A stretch of DNA of 64,000 nt from Flavobacteriales bacterium (GCA_020635355.1 JACJZW010000014.1:1-64000), one strand, 5' to 3'. Counted from the first letter of the stretch, positions 1 to 8,882 are shown. Program-made: numbers and translations. Notes: generated from the sequence alone by a model not told the origin.

Positions 1-1
1 T

Positions 2-57
2 CTATTCAACTAATCCACTATTCATCTATTCCTCTATTCACCTATTCCACTAGCCCA
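2..57. repeat. Octameric tandem array at left window edge
   Basis: Seven consecutive 8-bp words run from base 2 to 57, with consensus CTATTCNN: CTATTCAA, CTAATCCA, CTATTCAT, CTATTCCT, CTATTCAC, CTATTCCA, CTAGCCCA. Five keep CTATTC exactly. The array probably continues to the left of the window. The rest of the spacer to base 176 shows no clear structure. Confidence 0.75.
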
Positions 58-176
58 CTGGTTTTCTCAGGTCCCAATATGCACTCAACCACCCAACAAT
101 TCCTGATGAAAGAGAATGTCTAAAAAATCATCATCCAACCTATCCGAATCACTTCGCTTTGCAGAGGTTCAACACG

Positions 177-184
177 TATTTTTG
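177..184 (+). promoter_or_regulatory. Putative -7 promoter box before proline dehydrogenase
   Basis: TATTTTTG matches the Bacteroidota sigma-ABfr -7 element TAnnTTTG and lies 16 bp before the ATG at 201. It would give a very short leader and argues for the start at 201 rather than the in-frame ATG at 159, which lies upstream of the box. No convincing -33 element was found. Confidence 0.5.
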
Positions 185-200
185 TCCGGCTGATTCAAAC

Positions 201-1373
201 ATGAGTTCACTTTCATTCGACAATACAGAAATCGCTTTTCAGCACAAGACTGATCGGGATTTGCGCAAGGCACGTTGGTTGTTCTCCATGTTTAATTATA
301 AGTGGATGATCAAGTGGGGGCCATCGTTAAGTGTTCTGGCATTAAAGCTTCGGATTCCTGTTAAAGGTCTTATTCGCAGCACTATTTTCAACCAGTTTTG
401 TGGCGGAGAAAGCATTGCTGAATGCAAAGAAACGGCTTCAAATCTCTATCAATCCGGGGTGGGGGCCATCCTGGATTATTCCGTTGAAGGTGCCGATGAT
501 GAGGCAGGCTACGATGCCAATTACCACGAATTGAAACGGACCATTGAAACGGCTATTGGTCGGGACGAGTTCCCATTTGCCGTGTTCAAGATGACGGGCA
601 TTGCCCGATTCAACTTATTGGAAAAGGTTCACCGAAAGGATGAACTCACCGCATCGGAACAATCGGAGTGGGAGCGGGTAAAGAATCGATTTATTGGCCT
701 GTGTGAGCATGCCGCCACACATGGCGTTCGGTTATTCATTGATGCAGAAGATTCATGGATTCAGGATCCCATCGATCTCCTGGCCATGGAGATGATGAAG
801 AAGTTCAATCAAAAAGAGGTGCTTATTTTTAATACGCTCCAGATGTATCGCAAGGACCGATTGGATTTTCTGAAGTCTAATCTGGAGTATGCCGCCGAAC
901 ATCAATTCAAACTGGGTTTTAAATTGGTTCGCGGAGCCTACATGGAAAAAGAGCGGGAACGTGCTGCGGAGTTCAATTATCCCAGCCCAATACAAGATAC
1001 CAAGGAAGATACGGATCGGGACTACGATGCAGCCGTTGCCTTGTGTTTTGAGCACCGTGATCGGGTTGCAGTTTGCGTTGGATCGCATAATGAGAAGAGC
1101 AACCGGTTGTTGGCGGAGTTGATTGGAAAGTCATCGGAAGAGGCAGCCGACGAACGTTTTTGGTTTGCCCAACTATACGGCATGAGCGATAACATCTCGT
1201 TTAATTTGGCGAATGCCGGCTATAATGTAGCGAAGTATTTGCCCTACGGGCCGATAAAGGCTGTTATGCCCTATTTGGGTCGAAGGGCGCAGGAAAACAG
1301 TTCTGTAAGCGGACAAGTGGGACGGGAGATGTCATTGATTTTAAAAGAATTGAACCGACGATCGTCCCGTTAG
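201..1373 (+). CDS. Proline dehydrogenase (monofunctional)
   Basis: This 390-residue protein oxidises proline to pyrroline-5-carboxylate with FAD and passes electrons to the quinone pool, the first step of proline catabolism. The PRODH barrel signatures are visible: KLVRGAYMEKER near residue 241, a QLYGMSDN segment near 323, and the terminal YLGRRAQEN motif near residue 360, whose arginines bind the proline carboxylate. There is no P5C dehydrogenase domain, so it is the monofunctional form usual in Bacteroidota. The start at 201 is preferred over 159 because the extra 14 codons are not family-like and a -7 box lies between the two. Its stop codon overlaps the stop of convergent folC. Confidence 0.93.
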   Translation: MSSLSFDNTEIAFQHKTDRDLRKARWLFSMFNYKWMIKWGPSLSVLALKLRIPVKGLIRSTIFNQFCGGESIAECKETASNLYQSGVGAILDYSVEGADDEAGYDANYHELKRTIETAIGRDEFPFAVFKMTGIARFNLLEKVHRKDELTASEQSEWERVKNRFIGLCEHAATHGVRLFIDAEDSWIQDPIDLLAMEMMKKFNQKEVLIFNTLQMYRKDRLDFLKSNLEYAAEHQFKLGFKLVRGAYMEKERERAAEFNYPSPIQDTKEDTDRDYDAAVALCFEHRDRVAVCVGSHNEKSNRLLAELIGKSSEEAADERFWFAQLYGMSDNISFNLANAGYNVAKYLPYGPIKAVMPYLGRRAQENSSVSGQVGREMSLILKELNRRSSR

Positions 1374-2617
1374 CCAACCGGATCAGTGTGATTCAGGTAG
1401 GTTAGAAGGTCGGCCACCACGAAGGTGCTTCCACCAACGAAAATCAAATCATCTGCATGAGAATCGGCCAAAGCCTGTTCATACGCAGCTTGAACCGAGA
1501 GGAACGCTCGTCCCTTTAAATGATGATGCTGTGCTTCCTCCATCAAGGTAGTTACATCCAGTTTTCGGGGTACAGATGGTTCACAGAAGTAATACTCTGC
1601 ATGGGTGGGCAACATGGATAAAACCGCCTGAGGATCTTTTCCGGCAACCTGACCAAATACCATCCTTAATGATTGAAAGGACTCTTGCCTTAACTGTTGA
1701 ACGATGTAGGCGATGCCGTCCTTGTTGTGACCTGTATCACAGATGATACGCGGATGTTCAGCTATGGTTTGCCATCGTCCCATTAAACCCGTATTCGAAA
1801 TAACCTGTTCAAACCCGCTGATGATGGCTGACTCAGGAATGGACCATCCACCGTGCATTAATTCCCGAATCGCAACCAAAGCGGTTCGCCTGTTGGCAGT
1901 CTGATACGGTCCTTTTAAATCGGAATTAGGAAGTTGTTCCTGACTTTCCCATGCCCGAATCAGTGTCGATGATTGAACATCGGCGTAAGCAGAAAAAACC
2001 GGGAAGGACTCGTTTCCGTACTCACCAATCACAACCGGAACCCCGGGTTTAATGATTCCGGCCTTTTCAGCGGCAATTTTAGCCAGGGTGGCGCCCAACA
2101 TATCGCTGTGATCCCATCCAATGTTGGTGATCACGCATAATTCAGGATGGATGATGTTGGTGCTGTCCAATCGTCCACCTAGGCCTGTTTCAATAACGGC
2201 CACGTCTACCGCTTCTTCGGCAAAGTGATCAAACGCCATGGCTACCGTAATTTCAAAAAAGGAAGGTTGAATCCGTTGGATGAGATCCTGATGCTGGTCC
2301 ACGAACCGGGTAATGGTATTCTCCGGGATTTTTACACCATTTACGCGTATTCGTTCCCGGAAGTCCATCAGATGTGGAGAGGTATACAATCCAACCCGAT
2401 AACCGGATTCCTGCAGCACAGAGGCCATAATGTGGGATACACTCCCCTTACCGTTCGTGCCCGCAATGTGAACGGATTTGAATTGATGTTCAGGGTGATT
2501 CAGTGCCGCGCATAATTGCCGAATATTCCCAAGGTCTTTTTTATAGGCAACAGGACCCTGTCGTTGAAACATGGGAAGCTGACTAAAAAGGAAAGCCAGC
2601 GTTTCTTCGTAGTTCAA
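1370..2617 (-). CDS. folC: Bifunctional folylpolyglutamate / dihydrofolate synthase
   Basis: FolC adds glutamate to dihydropteroate and to reduced folates using ATP, in the cytoplasm. The 415 residues are normal length. The Mur-ligase-type ATP loop GTNGKGS sits at residues 53-59, followed by the folate-site segment LYTSPHLMDFRERIR and the conserved TGLGGRLDSTN motif. It is the last gene of a minus-strand block: only 4 bp separate it from the TonB-like gene upstream, suggesting co-transcription with exbB-exbD-tonB, an arrangement seen in other Bacteroidota. It converges on proline dehydrogenase with overlapping stop codons. Confidence 0.95.
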   Translation of the reverse strand: MNYEETLAFLFSQLPMFQRQGPVAYKKDLGNIRQLCAALNHPEHQFKSVHIAGTNGKGSVSHIMASVLQESGYRVGLYTSPHLMDFRERIRVNGVKIPENTITRFVDQHQDLIQRIQPSFFEITVAMAFDHFAEEAVDVAVIETGLGGRLDSTNIIHPELCVITNIGWDHSDMLGATLAKIAAEKAGIIKPGVPVVIGEYGNESFPVFSAYADVQSSTLIRAWESQEQLPNSDLKGPYQTANRRTALVAIRELMHGGWSIPESAIISGFEQVISNTGLMGRWQTIAEHPRIICDTGHNKDGIAYIVQQLRQESFQSLRMVFGQVAGKDPQAVLSMLPTHAEYYFCEPSVPRKLDVTTLMEEAQHHHLKGRAFLSVQAAYEQALADSHADDLIFVGGSTFVVADLLTYLNHTDPVG

Positions 2618-2621
2618 GTGA

Positions 2622-3422
2622 TTACTTGGCTTGGTAGGTAATGGAGATGGTACCGCAGTTATACGATGTTTGCGACCCTAAGGCTTTAAAGCCGAATTTA
2701 CGGACCGATTCCATCGTAAGTTCCTTCAAGTATGTGGAACTTGTATTTCCGCCCTCAACGTTCAAGTACTTTATGGCACCATTTTGATCGAGACAGATCT
2801 TAACGACCACTGTTCCAAAATCCTGACTTCGGTTCTGGATGTTCGGAACACCGGAAACTACAAAACCTTCCAAACTCCACGATACACCTGACCCATTATC
2901 CCCGTTGTTTTGTCCGCCAGGACCCGGTTGATTGGTGGTGCTATTGCCACCGGGACCCGGTTTTTGACCAGGGCCAGCCTCGGTGTTCTGATCGCTGTTT
3001 TTGGTCTTATTCCGATTTTTAAGGTAGTCCGTTACATGACTATCCACCTTGCCTCGATCTTCTTCTTTCGGTTGGGTAACAGTGGGCTTGGACTGCGTAT
3101 TTACCTCCGGAGCATCCGATTGCTGATTGGTTACCACCGGTGTATTATTAGATGGAGTAGGTGTGGTTTCGGACACCTGAGGTGCAGTGGTATTTTCTTG
3201 ATTATCCGCTGGTGTTTCTTGTGCGTCGGCAACCTGAGAAAGGTCATCCGGTCCGCCGGAGAGTGGATCGCCGAAACTCACTTCGATTCCGCTTTCTTCC
3301 TCCTGCATGTTATGGGCTTCGCCGATGAGCCATATAAACATGAGTAAAAAGATGATGAGGTGGATGAATACGGTTCCAACCAGTCCTTTTCGATCGTGTT
3401 CCTTACTCCAGTTCATGGCCAT
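2622..3422 (-). CDS. TonB-like energy transducer
   Basis: This 266-residue protein has one N-terminal membrane anchor (about residues 15-36, after a basic cytoplasmic stretch). A long low-complexity periplasmic linker rich in Pro, Thr, Asn, Gln and Gly follows, with several PGPGG-like runs, then a TonB-type C-terminal domain from about residue 195. This organisation transmits energy from the ExbB-ExbD motor across the periplasm to outer-membrane receptors. It lies 2 bp after exbD, completing an exbB-exbD-tonB set. A second in-frame ATG at 3416 (MNWSK) could be the true start. The C-terminal domain is divergent, so a TolA-like role cannot be excluded. Confidence 0.82.
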   Translation of the reverse strand: MAMNWSKEHDRKGLVGTVFIHLIIFLLMFIWLIGEAHNMQEEESGIEVSFGDPLSGGPDDLSQVADAQETPADNQENTTAPQVSETTPTPSNNTPVVTNQQSDAPEVNTQSKPTVTQPKEEDRGKVDSHVTDYLKNRNKTKNSDQNTEAGPGQKPGPGGNSTTNQPGPGGQNNGDNGSGVSWSLEGFVVSGVPNIQNRSQDFGTVVVKICLDQNGAIKYLNVEGGNTSSTYLKELTMESVRKFGFKALGSQTSYNCGTISITYQAK

Positions 3423-3424
3423 TG

Positions 3425-3820
3425 TTATTTAACAGGTTGCAGCGCCAGCACCGGTTTACCACCAAGTTGGTTTACAAGATAAACCACGTCCATCACCTTC
3501 TCGTACGGAATGGTTTTATGGCCGTAAATGGAAACCGTAGCGCCTGGTTTCTGAATCAATACCGCATCCATCTCCATAGGTAAACGATCAAAGGATACTT
3601 TTTTATCATCAATGGCGTAGTTCAGATTTTCATCTACGTACACCTTAATCACTTGATTCACCACCTCGGTTACTGCGCCTTTTGGAAGCAGCACCTTGAG
3701 AATAGGTTCAGGAGTGATGCGTGCGGTGATAACAAAAAATATGAGCAGCAAAAAAATGATGTCCGTCATGGACGACATGTTGAACTCTGCTGCGATCTTA
3801 CTTCGTCTCTTGAGTTTCAT
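3425..3820 (-). CDS. exbD: ExbD/TolR biopolymer transport protein
   Basis: This is a 131-residue protein with a single N-terminal membrane segment (about 18-38) and a periplasmic domain. The membrane segment carries the motor aspartate in the sequence MTDIIFLLLIFFV, as in ExbD/TolR, where it carries protons. It pairs with the ExbB homologue 11 bp upstream and the TonB-like protein downstream. Only one exbD is present, whereas many Bacteroidota operons carry two. Confidence 0.92.
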   Translation of the reverse strand: MKLKRRSKIAAEFNMSSMTDIIFLLLIFFVITARITPEPILKVLLPKGAVTEVVNQVIKVYVDENLNYAIDDKKVSFDRLPMEMDAVLIQKPGATVSIYGHKTIPYEKVMDVVYLVNQLGGKPVLALQPVK

Positions 3821-3831
3821 ACAGGTTTGGT

Positions 3832-4524
3832 TTAAGCTGGTTCATGCAGGATGTCCAGGAACTCCATGGAAGTTGCTTCCATCCGGTAAATCACCTTATC
3901 AATCATGGCGGTTAGCGAGTTGTAGCTGATGTAGGCAAAAATCCCAACAATCAGGCCCCCCACAGTTGTTACCATGGCTTCGTAGATTCCACCACTAAAT
4001 GAGCCAATATCAATTCCTTCCGCATTTTGAGCAAGGGTGTAAAAGGTCTTAATCATACCTGTTACCGTACCGAGGAATCCCAACATCGGCGCAGCTCCTG
4101 AAATTGTGGCCAACAACGGCATACCTTTCTCGAGTTTACTTACCTCCAGATTTCCTACGTTCTGAACGGCAACGCTGATATCGTCCAGTGGCTTTCCAAT
4201 ACGCGATAATCCTTTCTCCAGCATACGTGCAACCGGTGTGTTGGTGGTTTCACATAGCGATTGTGCACCCTTGATGTTGCCATCTTTTACCATGTCCTTA
4301 ATCCGAGCCATGAATACCGGATCATAGTGACGCGCTTTCTTAATGGTGAGATAGCGCTCAATGAGCAGATAAACAGCGATGATGCTTAAAATCACGATGG
4401 GGAGAAGCATCCACCCACCTTTGAGGGCAAGATCCAACACGCTAAGTGATTCCTGAGATTCAATGTGCAACCCGGTTGAGTCGGTTGCTACCACGTCGGT
4501 TACTTGAAGAAGAATGTTTTGCAT
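3832..4524 (-). CDS. exbB: MotA/TolQ/ExbB proton channel protein
   Basis: A 230-residue inner-membrane protein with three predicted helices: about residues 35-55, then a helix pair around 135-160 and 180-205. The conserved MotA/TolQ/ExbB signature includes the LLATISGAAPMLGFLGTVTG segment and a conserved downstream TTVGGLIVGI helix. With ExbD it forms the proton-driven motor that energises the TonB-like protein. It is the first gene of the exbB-exbD-tonB-folC block; the 54 bp upstream shows no recognisable -7 box. Confidence 0.92.
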   Translation of the reverse strand: MQNILLQVTDVVATDSTGLHIESQESLSVLDLALKGGWMLLPIVILSIIAVYLLIERYLTIKKARHYDPVFMARIKDMVKDGNIKGAQSLCETTNTPVARMLEKGLSRIGKPLDDISVAVQNVGNLEVSKLEKGMPLLATISGAAPMLGFLGTVTGMIKTFYTLAQNAEGIDIGSFSGGIYEAMVTTVGGLIVGIFAYISYNSLTAMIDKVIYRMEATSMEFLDILHEPA

Positions 4525-4578
4525 CGGGTGATTAGATTGTTACTGTGGAAGTATAGGGTAAACGTTGATTTTCTTTTT

Positions 4579-5838
4579 TTATTCCTGTATTTCAATGAGA
4601 TAGGCTCCATGGAAGTCGTATCTGCGAACAAGATTCAAATAATTTCGAGCATTTTTTTCATCGGTGAATCGCTCCACACACAGGTGTAAAACTCCGTTGG
4701 AATCCTGTCTGATGAGTTCGGAGTAATGCAGCTGATCCAGACGTTGGCTGTAACGCTGTGCATCTTGGTTATCTGCCAATTTGGCGACCGCAACATAGTA
4801 CACTGGGACCCCGTCTGTACGGCTCGAAGCATGTACTGGCTGAGGTTCGTCAATCACCTTTGGTGCAACGGGCTCTGCAGTTTCTTCCTCGATGATTTCC
4901 TCAGATATGGGTTGAGATAAGGATATTCCCGGTGTGTGTGCATCCACGCCATTGGGATAGCGCCGAATTTTAGGCGCTGTAGATAGGCGCATGGGTTGAA
5001 CATACGGTTCAGGTTCAACCTCATCATTCACTGACTCATTCGGTATGTTTTCTTCTTGTGCTGATTCCGTTTCAGGCTGATTCACCACGTCCGGCAGATC
5101 ACCACTTTTAATCAGGTCTTCTGTGACTTCTTTTATCTCAGGGGCTTCAGGTTGAACGATTTCGTCTGAAGGGGTGAGATCCGGGATGATCGAAGCTGAT
5201 TGAGCCGGGCTATCTTCATGCTGAACAGCGGCCGTTGGCTGACCCTGATTGGATTGGGATGGAAGGATAAACTGCCACAAAACCAATCCGAAAGCCGCCA
5301 AAATCACGACAGATGCTGCAATTTGAGGAATATAGAACCGTCGTTTTGCCGGTTGAAGGGGGACGATTTTTACCTCTTCCTCAGCGAGAAGGGCAGATTC
5401 TGTTTGAGGTTGTGCTACGGATTGTAAAGGACGCACTTTCACATCCTGTAACCCATAACTTTTCTTGAAGAAGTTCAACCCTTCATAGGCTACAAAAATG
5501 AGGTTGTTGTCCTTGTTCAGATAAAAGGATCCGATGTTTCGAAACTCGTAGTTTCGATATTTCTCCAACCGATCGTTCATAAAACCTACGAACGTGGTCA
5601 CCTCCTTTTCAGCCTGTTCATAGCTGATTCCTTTACGCTTCACAAGACCGTTGATCAACAGGCCATCATTTTCCTGTAGGCTACGGTTAAAGGCTACTTT
5701 TTTACGGGCAGGACTCAGCAACATCCGGCTTTCATCGAATTCCGTGTGCTTGAAGTTGCCCACAAAACCACCAAATCCGGGTATGATTACACAGTTGTGC
5801 GTGTATAAGAGTTCCGATACGAGTTCAATCAATTCCAT
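4579..5838 (-). CDS. HU-CCDC81-type / SPOR domain membrane protein
   Basis: This 419-residue protein has three parts. Residues 1-135 hold two HU-like (HU-CCDC81 bacterial type) modules, beginning with the IPGFGGFVGN motif typical of the family. One membrane helix lies at about 170-190. An acidic, proline-rich periplasmic linker follows, then a C-terminal SPOR domain from about residue 345 (starting VPVYYVAVAKL). SPOR domains bind peptidoglycan stripped of stem peptides, typically at division septa; HU folds bind DNA or a partner protein. The architecture is characteristic of Bacteroidota, where it may link cytoplasm to cell wall; its exact function is unknown. It sits 20 bp after a beta-barrel gene and 54 bp before exbB. 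Confidence 0.85.
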   Translation of the reverse strand: MELIELVSELLYTHNCVIIPGFGGFVGNFKHTEFDESRMLLSPARKKVAFNRSLQENDGLLINGLVKRKGISYEQAEKEVTTFVGFMNDRLEKYRNYEFRNIGSFYLNKDNNLIFVAYEGLNFFKKSYGLQDVKVRPLQSVAQPQTESALLAEEEVKIVPLQPAKRRFYIPQIAASVVILAAFGLVLWQFILPSQSNQGQPTAAVQHEDSPAQSASIIPDLTPSDEIVQPEAPEIKEVTEDLIKSGDLPDVVNQPETESAQEENIPNESVNDEVEPEPYVQPMRLSTAPKIRRYPNGVDAHTPGISLSQPISEEIIEEETAEPVAPKVIDEPQPVHASSRTDGVPVYYVAVAKLADNQDAQRYSQRLDQLHYSELIRQDSNGVLHLCVERFTDEKNARNYLNLVRRYDFHGAYLIEIQE

Positions 5839-5858
5839 TCCAGTTCACCATTCATTCA

Positions 5859-7478
5859 TCACAGAGAAAATGTGACACCAGCCAATACGTTCACGCCGTA
5901 TACAGGATAGTTGTACCATTTCTGGTAGCGGGAATTGGACAGGTTGTGTGCCTGAAGGAAGAAGGAAATGTTCTCCTTGTACCGGTAATCCGCAATCAGA
6001 TTGACGTCTGCAAACGGCTTGATCTTGATGCTGTTATTTTCGTTGTAAATATCGCGTTGGAAACGTTCTCCGAAGGCATACATCTGCAATCGAAGGTTTA
6101 ATTTTTTTGCGAGAGTATAGCGCAAGTTGATGTCGGCGTCAAAGGAAGGCAACTGCCAGGCTTGTAATTCCTTGTCTGTCTTGTAGTTGTATAAGGTAGT
6201 CGCAAATTGGACAAAGAACTTTTCGTCAATTCGAACGCCTAATCCGGTTTGAAAGGCAACGGTTTGAACGTTGTCATAAGCCACGTTGAATGGATGTGTG
6301 GCACTGGAATCGGTTTTGAATAGTGCCAGGTTGTTATCGTTGCTAAACTGAACTTTTAGCAGATAATCCAATCGATTTTTCAGGATGCCCCGAATTCCTG
6401 CGCCGGCATTAAAGTTATTGATGGTATTCACCAGTTCTGGTCGGCCTACCACAAACGGGTTCAAATAAGACAATTGACGCAGGGATGTCTTGCGCACATC
6501 ACCACCAATTTCGGCAAACACTTTCACCTTGTCTTTTACCAGGAAATGTTCGGCTGAAACGTCTGGGAAAACATAGACCTTAGCCTTGGATGTGTCATTC
6601 ACCACAACGGCATTGGCACCAATCCGAATATCAATTTTCTTGTATTGGAAGGTGTAGGATGGTTTAACCCGAATGAACATACGATTTAGGTTAAACGTAT
6701 CCTGGTACAATGAGGTGAAATCCACCGCGGCATCCAGCTTGATCAGTTGGTTGTGTCTCAGATCATAACCGGAATTTAGCTTGATCTGAAAATCATTCTC
6801 ACGATTTCCAAGATTTGAAAAGGTGTAGAAATCAAAGATGGTTTTGAAAGCTGTTTTCTTGCGGATGGTACCGTTATCATAGGCTATGCTTCCATTGAAA
6901 TCATTGTATATCTGATTGATAGCAGCCTTTTCGAATGTAATGCTGTCTTCATTGTATCCATATCGATGAATCACATGCCGTTCGTAATTCAATTTACCGG
7001 TGAGATCCCCTTTTCGTGTGAGTTTGGTTCCGAATATCCCCAGTTCATTGTCCGAGAAGTCGGCATTCTTTGGATTCCCCGCATTGGACGAAAGGTGTTT
7101 TCCGTACGCCCCGTAGGAGAACTTTTTATTTCGCAAGCTTTGCAACTGAAACTCGCCGTAAGGCGTGAGGTAGTTCCCACCACCCAGTTTAAAGTAATTA
7201 CCGGTTAACGCATCCAGTTCGTCAATTTTAAGTTCGATGGCCCGGGCGGGTTGATAGGTTGGCATGACCTTGTAACCAAAATTTGGAAGGTCATAGGTAT
7301 AGGTTGGGGTTTCGTTGGAGAGGGGTTCCAGAACAGGTCGTATAACCACTTTACGTGCTGCACTCAACACAGGATCATAATCGGCAAGAATGACCAATTT
7401 GGTTTGAGTAGTGGTGTCCTGAGCCCATCCTTGGATGGCCAAAATGGACAAGAATATTATCAGTGCTAATCGTCTCAA
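5859..7478 (-). CDS. TonB-dependent-receptor-like outer-membrane beta-barrel
   Basis: A 539-residue protein with a signal peptide ending in GWAQ (about residue 19) and many alternating beta-strands. The end resembles the last strands of TonB-dependent receptors: an NLSNSRYQKWYNYP segment and a final VTFSL. No plug domain or TonB box is evident, so it may be a barrel that works without TonB. The only plausible start is TTG at 7478, which gives an intact signal peptide immediately at the N-terminus. A -7 box lies 20 bp upstream. It is transcribed toward the HU/SPOR and exbB genes. Function is not known. Confidence 0.7.
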   Translation of the reverse strand: MRRLALIIFLSILAIQGWAQDTTTQTKLVILADYDPVLSAARKVVIRPVLEPLSNETPTYTYDLPNFGYKVMPTYQPARAIELKIDELDALTGNYFKLGGGNYLTPYGEFQLQSLRNKKFSYGAYGKHLSSNAGNPKNADFSDNELGIFGTKLTRKGDLTGKLNYERHVIHRYGYNEDSITFEKAAINQIYNDFNGSIAYDNGTIRKKTAFKTIFDFYTFSNLGNRENDFQIKLNSGYDLRHNQLIKLDAAVDFTSLYQDTFNLNRMFIRVKPSYTFQYKKIDIRIGANAVVVNDTSKAKVYVFPDVSAEHFLVKDKVKVFAEIGGDVRKTSLRQLSYLNPFVVGRPELVNTINNFNAGAGIRGILKNRLDYLLKVQFSNDNNLALFKTDSSATHPFNVAYDNVQTVAFQTGLGVRIDEKFFVQFATTLYNYKTDKELQAWQLPSFDADINLRYTLAKKLNLRLQMYAFGERFQRDIYNENNSIKIKPFADVNLIADYRYKENISFFLQAHNLSNSRYQKWYNYPVYGVNVLAGVTFSL

Positions 7479-7497
7479 ATCCCCTAAACTAAACGGT

Positions 7498-7505
7498 CAA
7501 AATTA
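7498..7505 (-). promoter_or_regulatory. Putative -7 promoter box for envelope gene block
   Basis: Read on the minus strand this is TAATTTTG, matching TAnnTTTG, 19 bp before the TTG start of the beta-barrel gene. It supports that non-ATG start and would serve the whole block down to folC. No clear -33 box is visible. Confidence 0.45.
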
Positions 7506-7644
7506 GCGCAAAGCGGGCTATGCGCTGAGAGAACATTTCCACATTAAACGATGGGAGAGGTGTGTTCCGTATTCGCTCTGAAATCTAAGCGTTTAACTTA
7601 TCAACAAAACGCCCTCATCGCCCTGCCATGGCTGGACGTGATCG

Positions 7645-7652
7645 TATATTTG
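7645..7652 (+). promoter_or_regulatory. Putative -7 promoter box for recA
   Basis: TATATTTG matches the Bacteroidota -7 element TAnnTTTG exactly, 19 bp before the recA ATG. The -33 region is weak. No LexA-type palindrome was recognised in the 193 bp upstream of recA. Confidence 0.55.
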
Positions 7653-7671
7653 GACATTAAAACCGACGATA

Positions 7672-8715
7672 ATGGCGAACGATAACGCAGAGAAATTAAA
7701 GGCGCTTAAGCTCACAATTGACAAACTTGAAAAGTCGTATGGCAAAGGAATTGTCATGAAGATGGACGAGGACAACGTCCTAAATATTCCATCTATTTCA
7801 ACCGGATCTCTTGGGCTGGATATGGCTCTGGGCATTGGTGGTTTTCCAAAGGGACGGGTCATTGAAATCTATGGACCGGAATCATCCGGTAAAACAACCT
7901 TGGCTATGCACTGCATCGCTGAAGCCCAGAAGAAGGGCGGGTTGGCTGCCTTCATTGACGCGGAACACGCCTTCGATCGGTTTTATGCCGAGAAAATTGG
8001 CATCGATACCGAGGAACTGTTGATCTCCCAGCCGGACGATGGTGAACAGGCGTTGGAAATTGCCGATAATCTGATTCGTTCCGGAGCGATTGACGTGATT
8101 GTGATCGACTCCGTTGCGGCCTTGGTTCCAAGAGCGGAATTGGAAGGTGATATGGGCGATTCCAAGATGGGATTGCAAGCCCGTTTGATGTCTCAGGCAC
8201 TCAGAAAGTTAACCGGTACCATCAACAAGACGGGGTGCATCTGTATCTTCATCAACCAGTTGCGTGAGAAAATTGGCGTCATGTTTGGCAACCCGGAAAC
8301 AACTACCGGGGGTAATGCCCTGAAATTCTATGCCTCGGTTCGTTTGGATATCCGACGAATTGGGCAGATCAAGGACAGCACGGATGTGGTTGGTAACCGG
8401 GTGAAGGTGAAAGTCGCCAAAAACAAAGTGGCTCCACCATTCCGGGTTGTTGAGTTCGACATCATGTACGGGGAAGGCATTTCCAAATCAGGCGAAGTTC
8501 TTGATCTGGGTGTTGAGTTTGATGTGATCCAGAAAAGCGGTTCATGGTTTAGTTACAACGGTACCAAACTGGGACAAGGCCGCGATGCGGTCAAACAGTT
8601 ATTGTTGGATAATCCGGAGCTCATGGAAGAGATCGAACTTCAGGTGAAGGAAAAAGCCATGGGTACAGCTCAACAGGCTAAACCAGCTAAACAAGCGGCG
8701 GAAGCAGATTCGTAA
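7672..8715 (+). CDS. recA: Recombinase RecA
   Basis: RecA forms ATP-dependent filaments on single-stranded DNA for homologous recombination and the SOS response. The 347 residues are standard length. Walker A GPESSGKTT lies at about residues 68-76, the conserved ALKFYASVRLDIRR segment follows, and the DNA-binding loop region contains QLREKIGVMFGNPETTTGG. The C-terminus ends in an Ala/Lys/Gln-rich tail. It stands alone between a divergent envelope block and a repeat-rich spacer. Confidence 0.98.
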   Translation: MANDNAEKLKALKLTIDKLEKSYGKGIVMKMDEDNVLNIPSISTGSLGLDMALGIGGFPKGRVIEIYGPESSGKTTLAMHCIAEAQKKGGLAAFIDAEHAFDRFYAEKIGIDTEELLISQPDDGEQALEIADNLIRSGAIDVIVIDSVAALVPRAELEGDMGDSKMGLQARLMSQALRKLTGTINKTGCICIFINQLREKIGVMFGNPETTTGGNALKFYASVRLDIRRIGQIKDSTDVVGNRVKVKVAKNKVAPPFRVVEFDIMYGEGISKSGEVLDLGVEFDVIQKSGSWFSYNGTKLGQGRDAVKQLLLDNPELMEEIELQVKEKAMGTAQQAKPAKQAAEADS

Positions 8716-8720
8716 TTTCT

Positions 8721-8882
8721 GAGTACGGAGTAAGGACGACGGATTACGGAGTACGAATTACGGATGATGACTTAGCTTTTAGCACTTAGCTCTTAGCACT
8801 TAGCTTTTAGCCATTGGCTATTAGTTCTTAGTTTTTCGTTCTGAGTTCTTAGCGCTTAACCACCTGCTACCTGTTTACCCTG
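8721..8882. repeat. Degenerate heptameric tandem repeat arrays after recA
   Basis: The spacer downstream of recA divides almost without remainder into 7-bp words. Bases 8721-8769 hold seven words of type GANTACG (GAGTACG, GAGTAAG, GACGACG, GATTACG, GAGTACG, AATTACG, GATGATG). After one A, bases 8771-8861 hold thirteen words of type YTTAGYN (CTTAGCT, TTTAGCA, CTTAGCT, CTTAGCA and so on). Bases 8862-8882 add ACCTGCT, ACCTGTT, TACCCTG. The words drift while the period stays at 7. There is no open reading frame and no spacer/repeat alternation as in CRISPR. Confidence 0.85.

Noticed and set aside
2910..3347. 145-codon plus-strand reading frame opposite the TonB-like gene
   Set aside because: It mirrors the low-complexity Pro/Thr/Gly linker of the TonB-like protein and has no protein-like features.
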